Of a stretch of DNA of 64,000 bases, positions 49,389 to 60,874 are shown one piece after another; positions within the stretch are counted from its first letter, which is position 1, and the number at the start of each line of letters is the position of its first letter. The stretch covers positions 5,146,001-5,210,000 of the forward strand of contig NC_026660.2 in assembly GCF_000004075.3 (NCBI RefSeq), read 5' to 3'. Source of the stretch: Cucumis sativus. Lineage: Eukaryota; Streptophyta; Magnoliopsida; Cucurbitales; Cucurbitaceae. The notes below the pieces were generated by a model. That model was not told where the DNA came from. It saw only the letters and a program-made list of their open reading frames with translations, and made no database searches. Made by a program: the position numbers and the translations under genes.

Positions 49389-50734
49389 TTAATGAAGTTG
49401 AAGAAGCTTTGATGACTCCTATGAGAAACGGTATGATCAAAACCCAAACATGTAGAACCAAATAAGTAAAAGTTAATATTAATTGGAGAAAAAAATAAGA
49501 TGGTAAAAGTTCTTAATACAAGACAACTCATGAAATAACTACATGTAAAATTAACGATTGATCAAAAAATATAAAGGAACGGATATAGGTAAATTTAATA
49601 CTATATCATCTAAAGAAAACACACGCACGCATGTATAATGTAAAGTAGTAGTATGAAGTTCAAATTTTAAAAATAGAACATACTAATAACTATCCTAGTT
49701 CTTCTCAATTCAAGTAATAAAATGTGTGTTACGTAATTCATAATTAAGGAACAGAAAAATAAGCAGCGTCATATATGTCAAGAAGCATCGAGTACAATGG
49801 TATGTACCATATCAAAGAAATGAAGAGCAGTACAAGAAAATAAATTACCTTAAGAAAGCTTTGCTTTTTCTCACAGCCAATCTGGTTGTAGATCTGGGTC
49901 ACATCTGCAAGGTGTTCTTTTCTGGAGTTGGAAGTTTCACTCAACTAAGAATCCTAAAAGTGGTGCCCATTGCAATTACTCTTTTAGTATCGCATCCTAG
50001 CTAATAAGTGACTACCACAGTGTTCACACTCATTCTCCCGAAAGTTTCTTTTATTTCATCGCATGACCCAATAAAGTAACTAGACCAACACAACTCACAT
50101 GATAGAAGTTTGAAACCGAATTACTATTGTCCAAAGAACAACACTAGGCTTTTCTTTTCTGTACTGGTAAGTTCTCTTAGAAAATGCAGACAAATTTGTC
50201 ATTTGTAATCAAGCCATCAGAACATGAAATATAACTCAATTTCCTCTCAAACAAATCAGATGTTTAGAATCCACACAAGTGCATTTATTGGGAAGAAAGT
50301 AGTTTATTTAGTTCTACATTCTATCTCTTCCTAAAGCAGATCTTTATCGGTGACTAACCACTCAACTATGAATTTACAATATTCAATCCCAATTGGAATA
50401 GAGAATCAGTTTTGAAATATCAAGCTTTCATAACCAGTTGAGTTTCATGTATTATCTTTTAATAATGATCACTGAGACCGAAACTTAAAGAAACATAGTG
50501 TTGTTGATTTGAGTTAATGGATTCAGGAAAGCAGAACTTACAGTTTGACGTTCAAGTATAGGCACGGAAGTGACACCAAAAACATGAACCAATGCCGTGC
50601 TAGAAAATGAACAAAGCTAAAAACTCCCTGGGCAACAAATTCCAACATTACAACTCTGTTGATCCGAGATGTCGAATCGAAGAGATTGATATAGTCAGAG
50701 ACTCAGACTCCAAATCCAACAAACATATAATCTG
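49389..50734 (-). CDS. Unrecognised multi-exon gene (tentative)
   Basis: Four minus-strand exons can be chained in frame: 50652-50734, 50542-50599, 49849-49944 and 49389-49418. Junctions are GAGTT|GTAATG to CTAG|CACG, CAAACT|GTAAGT to CTTAG|TTGAG, and CTTAAG|GTAATT to CATAG|GAGTC. The product would read ...SLTISISSIRHLGSTEF, TALVHVFGVTSVPILERQT, LSETSNSRKEHLADVTQIYN, QIGCEKKQSFLKESSKLLQ, then a stop. The two middle exons have strong splice sites, consistent phase and helical charged content unlike the spacer. The first exon is not settled; a short frame starting at ATG 50981 (MSANEDCEKLLWRIR) is a candidate but could not be joined. The last exon overlaps a tandem repeat and may be wrong. I recognise no family; the total coding length seen is under 100 residues. 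It lies in tandem with, and about 600 bp downstream of, the DUF1499 gene. Confidence 0.4.
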
Positions 50735-51345
50735 CTGCAGCACAACAGTAACTCAAATCATGATTTCTTGTTTCATTGTGTTAGGCAGATTTCTAATCAT
50801 GCAAAAATATACAGTTAAAAGCAGCCAGAGAAGATCTGCAAGAATAGGCTTCGATTTATGTAATTAAAGCAGAGCAAGAAAAAGCCCTTGGAAAGGTATT
50901 TTTGCAGAGGCAATTATGATAAAGCTTAAATAATCTTCTTATTCGCCATAATAACTTCTCACAATCTTCATTCGCACTCATTTTGCTACTACTCTCTCTT
51001 TACACTTCCTCTATTACAAGACGAACACACGATTGTAATTTTTATTTTTTTTAAGAAAAGGAGTCGGAAGTTAGACATTCATCTGAAAGCAAGCACAACT
51101 TGAAAGCTCCAATTTCAGCAGAAATTCATATTTAAGTTTGTTGGGTTAGAGTTTTAGGCCTTTTATACAAACAGATATACACATTTTATATATAGGAGGG
51201 ATTGACATAAAAGAGAGCCACCCTCCAATTAATGTATCACATAATTTTCCATTACAATGAAGGAATCTCCTCACGAAATGTAAAATAATCTTGTATTGTG
51301 AAATGTATTGAACACAGAAAGTAAAAAGAATCACATCCCTTCTTT
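50735..51345. other. Spacer between the DUF1499 gene and the tentative gene
   Basis: 3' flank of the DUF1499 gene and probable 5' part of the tentative gene. A short ATG frame at 50981 on the minus strand is the only coding-like item. Confidence 0.35.
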
Positions 51346-53993
51346 TTAAAAGCTTTCTACTGGAGCCCATCCTTTCTTCTCTAATTCCAGTCTAAGAGCC
51401 TGAAATTTTTATGCAAAGTCAAGAATCAGTGGAATTAAATAAAAACTCTTTGTTTGGGGTTAATCTAATGAAGTAAGATGCCAAAGATAAAAAATTGTAT
51501 GATGTTTCTGTTGTTGTAGATTCATTCACCTTGATTCTCCTTCTATTGTAATCAAAATCAAAGTTCCCAATCCGGGATGCTGATCTGTATTCTACTACTG
51601 ACTTCTTGCCTGGTGGAAACCAAAACTCGACGTCGTCCACAAACTGATTTATGTACAAAGAAAATTAGTCAAGGTTCTGTATAGATCACAAGTGAGCTAG
51701 TTATAAACTTAAACGTACCCCTAGTATGGGACTTTCATATTCAACTAATAAATAGTCATCTTTCTGCTCTACTATCTTTGGAGTAAACTTGTCGGGTCTT
51801 GTTGATTTTATCTGCAATGAAATAAAGGATTTCACAAACCAATGCTAATTGATCGGCGTTATCGTTAAAGCAAAATAAGATGCAAAATAAGATGAGAATG
51901 TAAAAAGTAAGGAGAGGTTCTTGGTTTTTACCACTTGGATAAGTTCCTGCATTGCCACTTCTCTGCTTATAGGATCTTTCTTGCCTCTTCCTTCTTCTGG
52001 GTTATAATCCCTGCCAAAATTAAAAATTAAATGGAATCTGATAATCATAACTCATGACAATCCTCAAAACATAGAACAAAACCAATAAAATCTTGAGACA
52101 TCTCATCATTCGTAGAACTATTCAGGTAATCAACAGATTTGAGTCCATAAACTCTTGATACCATGGTATGTAACAACAGTATCAGAACCACGATATTTTT
52201 GTTTTTTTTTTTTAATTTAATTACCGTGGGGTAGATATTTGAATATTTAATGTATAACATTTTTAGCAGAAAGAAATTGGAAGCACAATATGTTTCTAAA
52301 GGTCAAGATTGTCGTAATAGGAAGTTGTAAGTCGAGAGGCATGCTTAAAGATAGCTTTGAATAGTCTGATGTGAAGTTAATTACGAAGTAGTCCTTGTAA
52401 CAAAAAAGCTTTACCTTGCCGCCCATGATACCGTTTTTTAATCAGAAATAAGAAAAGGCACGTGTATTGTGTTACGAAAAAAAAAATTGAATTCCCTCTT
52501 AAATGTGAAAAAGTGGTGCCCTCCTAGATAACGTGGGATAGATAGGTCTAATATGATGTGCCTAATTTTGACTTTTCCAGTGTAGTGTATGGTTTGGCCT
52601 AACATATCATCATATGATCATTTCCTGTTTTGTCCTCAATCAAGATATATTTTCACAATATCACATGTTAAAATGATCACTTTAGAAAAAGTATGATGCA
52701 GACATTTGAAATCAGTCATCTTAAACGGAGTCAAACTTAAACTACAATATCTACTACTGATACATATTATTCAACTTTTCTGTTAAATAGTATTCAAAAC
52801 TATGTTCACTTTTTGGTGAGAGTAAGAGTAGGAGTAAGTGTTGTTTTACACGAGAAACTTAAAATGTGTTGGGAGTTATTTTCAAAACTTGAATGAAACT
52901 TAAATGGACAAGAATTTAGTGGGGAACTGAGTTTACCATGGTGGAGTATAATGGGTGAGATCGCTGACATTTTCTGCGGTAGATATACAGTTCTTAGTTG
53001 CTGGACACAGTGCCAAACTTGGTTGGTTTTTCTGCACACCAAGATATTCTGGCTTTTTCCCACTGCACAAAACACAAAGTACATCGCTCAATCAAAACAT
53101 TTATCCCTGCCTAAAACAACAACCAAATCCCAGAATTTACAAGCCCTCGTTTTCATTCCCTAACCTTATCCTAACACGTTTTTTTAAAATTTAAACCAAA
53201 ATTTGAAAATTAAAATGATAGTAGCTACTGAAATTTTGTTTTTCTAAAAGCAAAATCATTATGAATAAGAACCTTAGATTTTGGTATAAAGTATATGTTC
53301 CACTTTCCTTAGATTTTGGTATAAAGTATATGTTCCACTTTCTACGTCTATGTTTGTGTCAAACTCGTATTTATGCTACTAAAATTCAAAGTTTCGGTTC
53401 AGGAACAAAATGTCTAGCATTGAAGAATGCCACGCAACAGGGATGTGGGCTCAGCTGGTACTGTACAGTAGTGACCATTGTAATTAATAAGTTAAAAGTA
53501 GAATTACCAAATAGTAAATTTCAAGAGTACAAAATGGACTTATATATGATTAACACCCATAAAATTTGAATAGATTTTCCAATGTTGCAAAGAGAAACGG
53601 TATTACTTGAAAAAGAAACGTGAACAATTTGATAAATTAACACCACCAAATCAGATAAAAAGAGAAGGTTTTGAAGTCGTCACAAACAAAGTTAACAGTA
53701 GCACAAATCATTAAACTTCAACCACGGCAGCAACAGAAACTCTACCAGCAATTCGTCGAATAGAAAAACACGGTCAGATTTTAATTACTCAAACAAGAAG
53801 AAGATAATATCAAAATTACTTTCGTCTGAAAACTAATAACATAAACCAACATTAAGCAGAGAAACAAGAACAATGTGACAACAGACCTCAAGTTAAAAAT
53901 GGCTCCAATGACCGCTAATTCGCTGCTCCGCAATACTATTTCCCTTCAAGACGAAACGAGTCACATTTTAGAAACTTCTGTTGATAACGAAAC

Positions 53994-54024
<31 letters not shown>

Positions 54025-54179
54025 CTTCGATTGACATTTTCAGCGGAGTTGCCGCGGTTTTGCTGCTGGTGGCAGAGGAGGATACGGGGGAAGGTGGGGA
54101 TGGGAACAGAGCGTAAGCGAGCAGTTCCTCTGTAATGGTTGCAGAAACAATGAGTGGTTGAAGAAGCCATTGAAGCCAT
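51346..54179 (-). CDS. Plastid-targeted DUF1499 protein
   Basis: Seven exons (54025-54179, 53887-53943, 52937-53062, 51932-52010, 51719-51811, 51530-51643, 51346-51399) splice in frame to give 225 residues, stop TAA at 51346-51348. The N-terminal 50 residues are Ser/Thr/Arg-rich with no acidic cluster, as in chloroplast transit peptides. RREIVLRSSELAVIGAIFNL follows: twin Arg before a hydrophobic stretch, which suggests a thylakoid-lumen signal, possibly Tat-type. The mature part has LALCPATKNCISTAENVSD, HYTPPWDYNPEEGR, DYLLVEYESPILGFVDDVEF and SASRIGNFDFDYNRRRIKAL, matching DUF1499 (PF07386). Biochemical role unknown; plant members appear in chloroplast proteomes. ATG 54179 was preferred because the alternative frame from 54223 does not give the DUF1499 reading. 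Intron 1 starts with a GA microsatellite and intron 2 holds a 35-bp tandem duplication. Confidence 0.88.
53272..53341. repeat. Perfect 35-bp tandem duplication
   Basis: Two identical adjacent copies (53272-53306 and 53307-53341), each beginning CCTTAGATTTTGG and ending GTTCCACTTT, inside intron 2 of the DUF1499 gene. Perfect identity suggests a recent slippage or duplication event. Confidence 0.92.
53994..54020. repeat. GA microsatellite at the start of DUF1499 intron 1
   Basis: About thirteen GA units, CT on the gene strand, beginning within 5 bp of the exon-1 donor. The run forms a pyrimidine tract directly after the 5' splice site. Confidence 0.85.
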
Positions 54180-55846
54180 TGAGAAGAGGTTCTTGAAAGG
54201 GTAAAAAAACTGTCACCGTCCACCGTCCACCGGCTCGGGATTGGGATTGAATAGGAATTGATTTTGGAGCGAAGAAGTATTTATAGAGAGGCCGAAATTT
54301 GGTACGCGTAGGACCGTCATCTATTTTGACCATTGAAAATGAAAGTGCAAAGTATCAAAAAAGAAAAGCAAACCCTCCAACTTCATAATATATATAATAT
54401 TAATAGTTTGATTTATTGGTATAGTCTATAACAATAGTTTTAATTTTGGTCTAATCTACGATAACATTTTGTATGTAAGAAGAAGAGGAGCATCGGAAGG
54501 CTACATGGATCATTCTTCATTTTAAAATATATCTCTGTTTTAAATACTGATCTTAGCTATTGAAGGTGGTTGCTAAAATTTAATATCCATTTATATAAAT
54601 CTAAACTAATTATTTGTCAGTTTTTTTTCTTCAATCAAATTTTTACTCTTTACTTTAAGTAAAAAAAAGTAAAAAATCATGGCTTAGAGTAGATGCATAA
54701 GCTTTCTTAGAATCTAAATTGATTCATTAATGAAAGTTTAAAAATAAAACAAACAAAACTTCTCTAAATCGGATAGTTTAAATTTTTAGCTATTGGTTCA
54801 CAATTTAAATTGAATTAATAGAATAAATGGATGCTTTTTCGAATCTTTCATACTGTAAAGTAGTATGAAAAATGTCTAGATAAAAAACGAGTGAGAAATT
54901 ATAAAGGTAAAATAGAAAATAAATTCTAAAAGGCATTTTAAAAGATAGGACGATATTAAAATATAAAAAAGTTTATCCAACTTTTAATACCCTATTTGAA
55001 AATTTTGTTAAATTTGGGAAATGACCCATTATTATCAAACTCTCTTTTCTTTTTCTCAGGTTTCCATCCCACAAGTCCCCATCTCACTCTCAGACTCACG
55101 TTATGGCTTCAGGCCTCCACCGTCCACGCCCACTGCTCCACTTTCGTCTACCTCTCCAACTCTCACCTAAACCCGCCTCACCTCCAGCCGGCTGCCACAC
55201 CACTCTCAATTTCTCAGATCTGGTTGTCTCCTCTTCCATTCTCTCTCAGATCTGCCATCTCTCACCGTCACTCCCTACCACGCCGTTTTCTCTCTCAGGT
55301 CTAAAACACATAAAAGGGGAAAACCGTGAATCGAACCACGGTTCGGTTTCAGAAAACACTCGTAAAAAATTTACGGTATAAGATACTTGTAGGAGAACTA
55401 GTTTGAACTTAATCAATTCACCCATAATTCTTATATAATTGCATTTACTCAAAGAGAGCCAAGGATTTTGAACAAATAAAACCGTATCAAAGTTTATTAT
55501 AAAGGTACATTCAACTGTTCCAGTCTCTACTAATGTATATTAATTTCAGAACATAATTCAAAATTTAAGACACTAATAACCTTTCTAGTTTCTTCCTGTT
55601 TGAAAGATTGAATCCCCACCCTTTACAATGTAAAGTAATGTTCTAAAAAAGAATAAAGTTCTATTAATTTCTCTATTCAATATATTCAGCTCAAATGACA
55701 AATCAAAACAACGTAACTATAGGCAGATAAGCCAAATACAGTCCCTCCCTTGAAAATTTCCACAACGGTTAGCCATAGTTTTGGTACTTTCACTACTTCA
55801 ATAAGGAACATACCCATATTTTAAGGGATAAGGAGATGTGTATAAA
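54180..55846. other. Spacer between DUF1499 and FKBP43 genes
   Basis: DUF1499 promoter on the left, FKBP43 3' flank on the right, with AT-rich DNA between. The exception is a C/CT-rich patch at about 55060-55345 with a plus-strand open frame (starting at ATG 55103) and a palindromic sequence at its end; see the next entry. No supported gene. Confidence 0.45.
55060..55345 (+). other. Orphan C-rich patch ending in a palindrome
   Basis: Exon-like C/CT-rich sequence with plus-strand frames from 54996 and 55103 (the latter starts MASGLHRPRPLLHFRLPLQL). CTCAGATCTG occurs twice. At 55319-55350 the sequence folds: AACCGTG pairs with CACGGTT, and CGAACC-AC-GGTTCG is a perfect palindrome. No domain is recognised. 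It may be a decayed first exon or leader carried by a non-autonomous element; chance ORF is also possible. Confidence 0.3.
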
Positions 55847-58800
55847 CTAATGGACCTTTACCAATTCGATATCATACACGACCCACGAATCAGGTGGTAT
55901 ATTTCCTCCATCTCCTTCATTCCCATATCTGCAATAAAACATAAACATCTTTAGTGATGCAGGAAAAAATCAGTGCAAAGGAAGGAAGAACAATGACTTT
56001 TTTCATACCCCATTGAGGGCGGAATGGTAAGTCTTCGTTTCTCACCTACTCGCATGCCTGAGGATTTATGTGCAGAAGATATATTCCATCAAACTAAGTT
56101 ATTAAATAGAAGGAAAACAGAATATAGTTCATTTTGAAAATTTGGCCATGAGAATTGTACCTTCAAGACCAGCGTCCCAACCCTCAATAACTTGCCCAGT
56201 TCCTGAAGGAAGCAAGATATAGAAAGATAATTTAATTAGAAAAGACTCAAGGACACAAATGTACAACCTATAGAACAGATCCTGTTCAAATTAAGGTCAT
56301 GAAAGATAATTTAATTGGAAAGAAGGAAATGGATCGCTCACACATTGTGACCAATGAGATCTTACCCAAGCGGAATTTATAAGGAGGCTTGTCATCCGTT
56401 GAGTCAACTATTTCACCACTCTGCTTCAACTTACCAACATAACGCACACTAATCTAAAACCAAACAGAGTTCAAGCATATGAAGGACATTCTAACATGTG
56501 TCAGCAGTAAAGAAAGTAGCATTAAAAGTTTGTATATAAGTTCAAGTGGATCTTGCCTTTTTTTTCGAAGTTGCAACTTTTCCATTTGGTTTCTCAGCTT
56601 CTAGTTCTTCAATAACCAAGCCACTCGGTAAAGTTCTAGCATGAGATGACTTAGAGACACCATTACTTTCCTTATCCTCAGTTTCTGTGGTTGGTTTCTC
56701 TGCACCACCTGAAGAAAGTGTATCTGACTTCAACGAATCCCCGTTTTCTATTGCTTTGGTCCTTTTCTTCTTGGATATTTTCTTTGCCATGGGATGGTTT
56801 TCACTCCTGCACACAATGCAGTTGAAAACATTGAACCTAGTAATACGATAATGCTACAATAATATCAATATATGATAATTGTGTATAAGGAACACGGGTG
56901 TCCAAAAACCACATCGTGGCACACACAATTAGAACACTCAAAATTGCAACTTTGCATGTACAAAGTGGAATGAGAGGAAGTGGGTTTTATTTCTAGCTGC
57001 AGGACCAAAAACCTGTTAACGATATTTGCTAGTGAACAGAGGATGGTAGCAAGAAACCTAGGTCTCGCCCTTATCAAATAAGATTCCAGATAGATAATCT
57101 AGAAAACTCTGTGCTCTCCAAGTTTTTATTATATTGTAAAGACAACAAAAGAATTATCAAGAAAATTCAGATGACGTAAGTTTCAATAATTTTAATTCAG
57201 TTAGGTGACAGCTGTTGTCCAGTAAATTAGAGATATCTCATAAAGAAAGCATTAGCATTAAATAAAGCTGAGCTGCAGCATTATCTTTTCCTCCTGTTTC
57301 AAGCAAACGAGTGACAAGAATGCAGCACCACACAATCCCATTAGTTAACTCAGGCACCAACTTAAAAATAAAAGAGATCATACACTAACTTACTGATCAA
57401 AAGTGGGTTGCACATCTTGGTTCATCTTTCCAGGCTTGTGATCACATGTATCGTCATTTTCAATGATTTTCCCTTGCTCTGACCCTTTCTTCTTTTTCTT
57501 TTTTGGTCTCTCACCATCTTCATGGCCCAAATCAGCTGAAGGGTATGATAAATTATCTAGTTCAGCTCCAGTGCTTGAGATTTGAATAATAGCAAAATCA
57601 TGAACAAAAGAAATAGAGTAGTCAGCACGCTGCCAAAATACAAAATATGCTAGAATTACTCAAGTGAATGTAATTTAGCAAATATTTATATATATATATC
57701 TGTGTGTGTGGGTGGGTGGGTGTGAAGCTACTACTCACGCAGTCTCCTGTTTTCCTTTGCACACAGTAGTGACTGAGTTATCCGTCTTCAATTCATCTTG
57801 TTGGATCTCAACTTCTGAAGTGGCACAGCTACAGCTATTACCATCAGCTTCAGCAGATTTTCTCTTAAACCGCTCTTCTTTCCGTTTCTTCTTTCGTTTA
57901 CTACCAATTTTGGTGCTTATTTCAGAAGAATTGGTTGGCAGGCCTAAGTCCCTACATCCAATGCACAAACATGTGAATGACAAAAGCAGATGGTCCCTTA
58001 AAACATCAATGTACAACCTATGAGGCATCCTTAACCATATTTATAAAGTAGCATGGATTCATAAACTTCCATAACATTTCTTAGAGAGTCATAAATTACC
58101 TTGCTACACAAACCTAAGGTTGGAACTTTATAGAGAAGAAAACAAATTGATTATGTTTGAAAATTTTATAGCCGGAACTCACCCATTTAGCTGACCATCA
58201 GTATTTCCATTAACTCTGGTAACAAATTCGGTCTTCAAATCACTGCCTTCATGTAAGACTTTGTGCTCTATTGCTTCCTTTTCCTCTGCAGCCGTAGTAT
58301 TCCCTCCCTTGGTTTTGTTATTGCACAAGAAGGATATTGGAAGGCTGTCTTCATCTAAACTTTCCAATTCTGAGAAAGGAATCCCAGATTTTGCAATATT
58401 CTCAGGTTGAGAATTTTCTTCATCTTCTGATTCACTCAATTGATAGCTCTTTCTGAGCCGCCTACCATTGCGAACTTTATTTCTGTTTTTATGCTTGCCA
58501 AAAGTTCCATCTATAATCATCAAAACGGTTAAAGTCAAACTAGTGAATAGCATATTCATATCCCGATCAGTATGATTTTCCTTACTACTAAATATGGAAA
58601 ATAAAAGTGTTTCTGTATTATTGAATAAGAACAAATTATCGATATATTTTACTAATTTAGACTTTTAAAAGCATCATTAATATATATATATATATATATA
58701 TATAAGATATGACGTGAAGCAACACAAAGCAAACATACTGCATTTCCAGCAACAATATTTTAATGTCCGAGCCATAGGTCATACAGGCCAATAAAAGGTA

Positions 58801-60719
58801 CCTAGATCACTAACACCTAAGCCTAAGGTAAAATCTAATAGATCCCTAAACCAGATAAATTATGCCATTTTCCAAACACAAAAAGTGCAAGTAAATACCT
58901 CAGTTTAGATTATTAATGCCTAAAAGAACCTATCAAGTTACAAAAACCCAAAAGGATACTAATACGAACCTATATCTAAAACTATTTTGTGATAATTTAA
59001 GTTTTATGACATACAAGGCCATAATAGTACTGTGGGAATATGCTACAGTGAGTGAGAGCTACTATGAAAAATAAAAGGTGAGTTTAGAACTTATGCCCTG
59101 GAGACATCGAACTATGTGAGAGCTATCTTGAATTTCATGACCTGGACACATCAAAATTATGCCATGGCGAATCTAAAACATTAGAACAAGCTAATTGCCT
59201 AATAAACAATCTTAAAATAGATAGTAATGCAATCATAATACAACCTTTTTCATTTGAAATAGGAGAAGGGGAGTAAACTTCTGGATCCTCGTCATTGATA
59301 AAGCTATCCTCATACTTGTCTTCGTCAGCATACTCAGAGCTCTGTGTCTCGGTGTTTGCAATATCTTCTCCATAAGATTCTCTTTTTATTTAGTTAGTTA
59401 AAGAAAGCTAACGAAATCCACCATGAAACAATGCAATCAGCATTCCCAAGGGTCAAGACAAACTCCAATAATTGTATATCCCATTTATATTTTAAAAATT
59501 GAAACCAAGGGCAAGAGGGAGAGGACACAAAACATGGCAACATATTGTTGTAGATATATGATATATATGCTTAGTGGATTAGACATCTCAAATAACAGGA
59601 GTAATTTAACAATATTAACTTGAAATATGAGTGACGCCCATCCTATCCTGAAAGTATAAAATTTTTTGAAGATCTATATTTCCTATCTTTACCTACTATT
59701 CTTGAATTTTGAAGGATGGCAAGTACTACAACAAAAGAGAGCTACCATACGTAGATAAATATAATTTACAGAGCTAAGTCAGTAATCCATTCTGCTGCAC
59801 GAATGAACGGATACGTGTTATCATCAATTACATTATTGTGCCGGCAACTGCCAAGAAAATAACCAGAAAGGTGAATGCTTCGAGGACCGATAACAGAAAA
59901 AATGACTTCATCAGCCTCTTCGTATTCCAAATTCAGTTGCAAACACTCCGTCTTCTCAGGAAACAATGAGCATAGATAGACGGGACTCTTATTCCCCACA
60001 TTACACTGAAGAACACTCTTCTTTGTCGCTGTGCCAAACCCCAATGTTGCCTGCAAATATCCACATACTTCATGACATCAATGAGAAAGACTAAAGGAGT
60101 TTTCTGTATTTCTATCTTCTGATAAGAAAATGAGATGAGGAATATTAAAGCCACGGAAAAGGACAACCTAAGAACAGGGCCGAAGAGGCCTCCATCACAG
60201 AGAGAACTAACATAAAAGAGCCTTCCAGTTGCAAATAATCCAACTCATCATCCATAAAAAAATCAAATTAATATTTGTCACAAGCCCAGAACTAGAAATG
60301 AAACTCTACAGAACCATTAATCAGCTAATAACCAAAAAAATACGGCAACCCAGCTCTAAACTCTAATCAGAAGGAACAAAGAGCGAAGATTGTAATCATT
60401 ACCAGCGAAACATGAAGCCTTCCTTTGAAGTCATCAAATTTTTGAGTAAAAGGCTTCCCAGGCTTCACTTCAGTTCCTGGGAAACTAACAAACAGAAATG
60501 AGAAAACTCAAACAAAACTCAGGAAGTAAAATCAAATAAAATCAAAAGCTCCCTACAAATACACCCCGACACTCAAGATGTCAGCCAATCACCAAACTCC
60601 ATAATAAAAAAAAGATAGAGCAGAAGGTGAAAGATTAAATTAAATAAATAAACAAACAAAAGAAGAAAGGAATGGTGCAGATAATAGAAGGGATGGAGGA
60701 GTTTACCCCAGAAAGCCAT
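55847..60719 (-). CDS. FKBP43: Nucleolar FK506-binding peptidyl-prolyl isomerase FKBP43
   Basis: Twelve exons join in frame to 551 residues: 60707-60719, 60403-60476, 59849-60050, 59245-59379, 58183-58510, 57739-57951, 57394-57573, 56557-56806, 56366-56453, 56161-56202, 56009-56057, 55847-55928. The N-terminal nucleoplasmin-like domain (about 1-97) starts [14 protein letters not shown] and ends [21 protein letters not shown], the FKBP43/FKBP53 pattern. A long acidic and Lys-rich middle has nucleolar signals ([25 protein letters not shown]). The C-terminal FKBP domain (about 465-551) has [38 protein letters not shown] and [20 protein letters not shown]. Pocket Tyr (RYVG), Asp (VDS), Trp (GWD) and Tyr (GYG) are kept; Phe36 of FKBP12 is Val here. 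Family: histone chaperone and prolyl isomerase in the nucleolus. The exon-8 donor is GC (AAG|GCAAGA). Exon 4 uses acceptor AAAAAGAG|AATC to keep frame. Confidence 0.92.
58678..58703. repeat. TA microsatellite in FKBP43 intron 4
   Basis: About twelve uninterrupted TA units inside the intron between FKBP43 exons 4 and 5. Confidence 0.88.
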
Positions 60720-60753
60720 GTGTTGAGAAAGGGTGGAGAACTGTGTCACAGCT

Positions 60754-60773
60754 AAAACCCTAACCCTAAACCC
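60754..60773 (-). promoter_or_regulatory. Telo-box in the FKBP43 leader
   Basis: AAAACCCTAACCCTAAACCC, two telo-box units, 35-55 bp upstream of the start codon. Telo-boxes (AAACCCTA) are typical of plant translation, ribosome-biogenesis and nucleolar genes, which fits the product. Confidence 0.6.
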
Positions 60774-60866
60774 CTCGGAGAGCGAGAGAGAGAGGGGGAT
60801 ATGAATGGGGAAGAGGGCGGGATATTATAATGAAGTGCGGTTTTAGGTTGGACCCATTGAAATCCT

Positions 60867-60874
60867 TTTGGCGC
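60867..60874 (+). promoter_or_regulatory. E2F-like site upstream of FKBP43
   Basis: TTTGGCGC matches the E2F consensus TTTSSCGC and lies about 150 bp upstream of the FKBP43 start codon. In plants such sites are common in S-phase and chromatin-assembly genes. Binding is not shown, only the sequence match. Confidence 0.5.

Noticed and set aside
53936-54223. Alternative minus-strand frame for DUF1499 exon 1 starting at 54223
   Set aside because: It does not splice in frame with the conserved DUF1499 exons; the frame from 54179 does.
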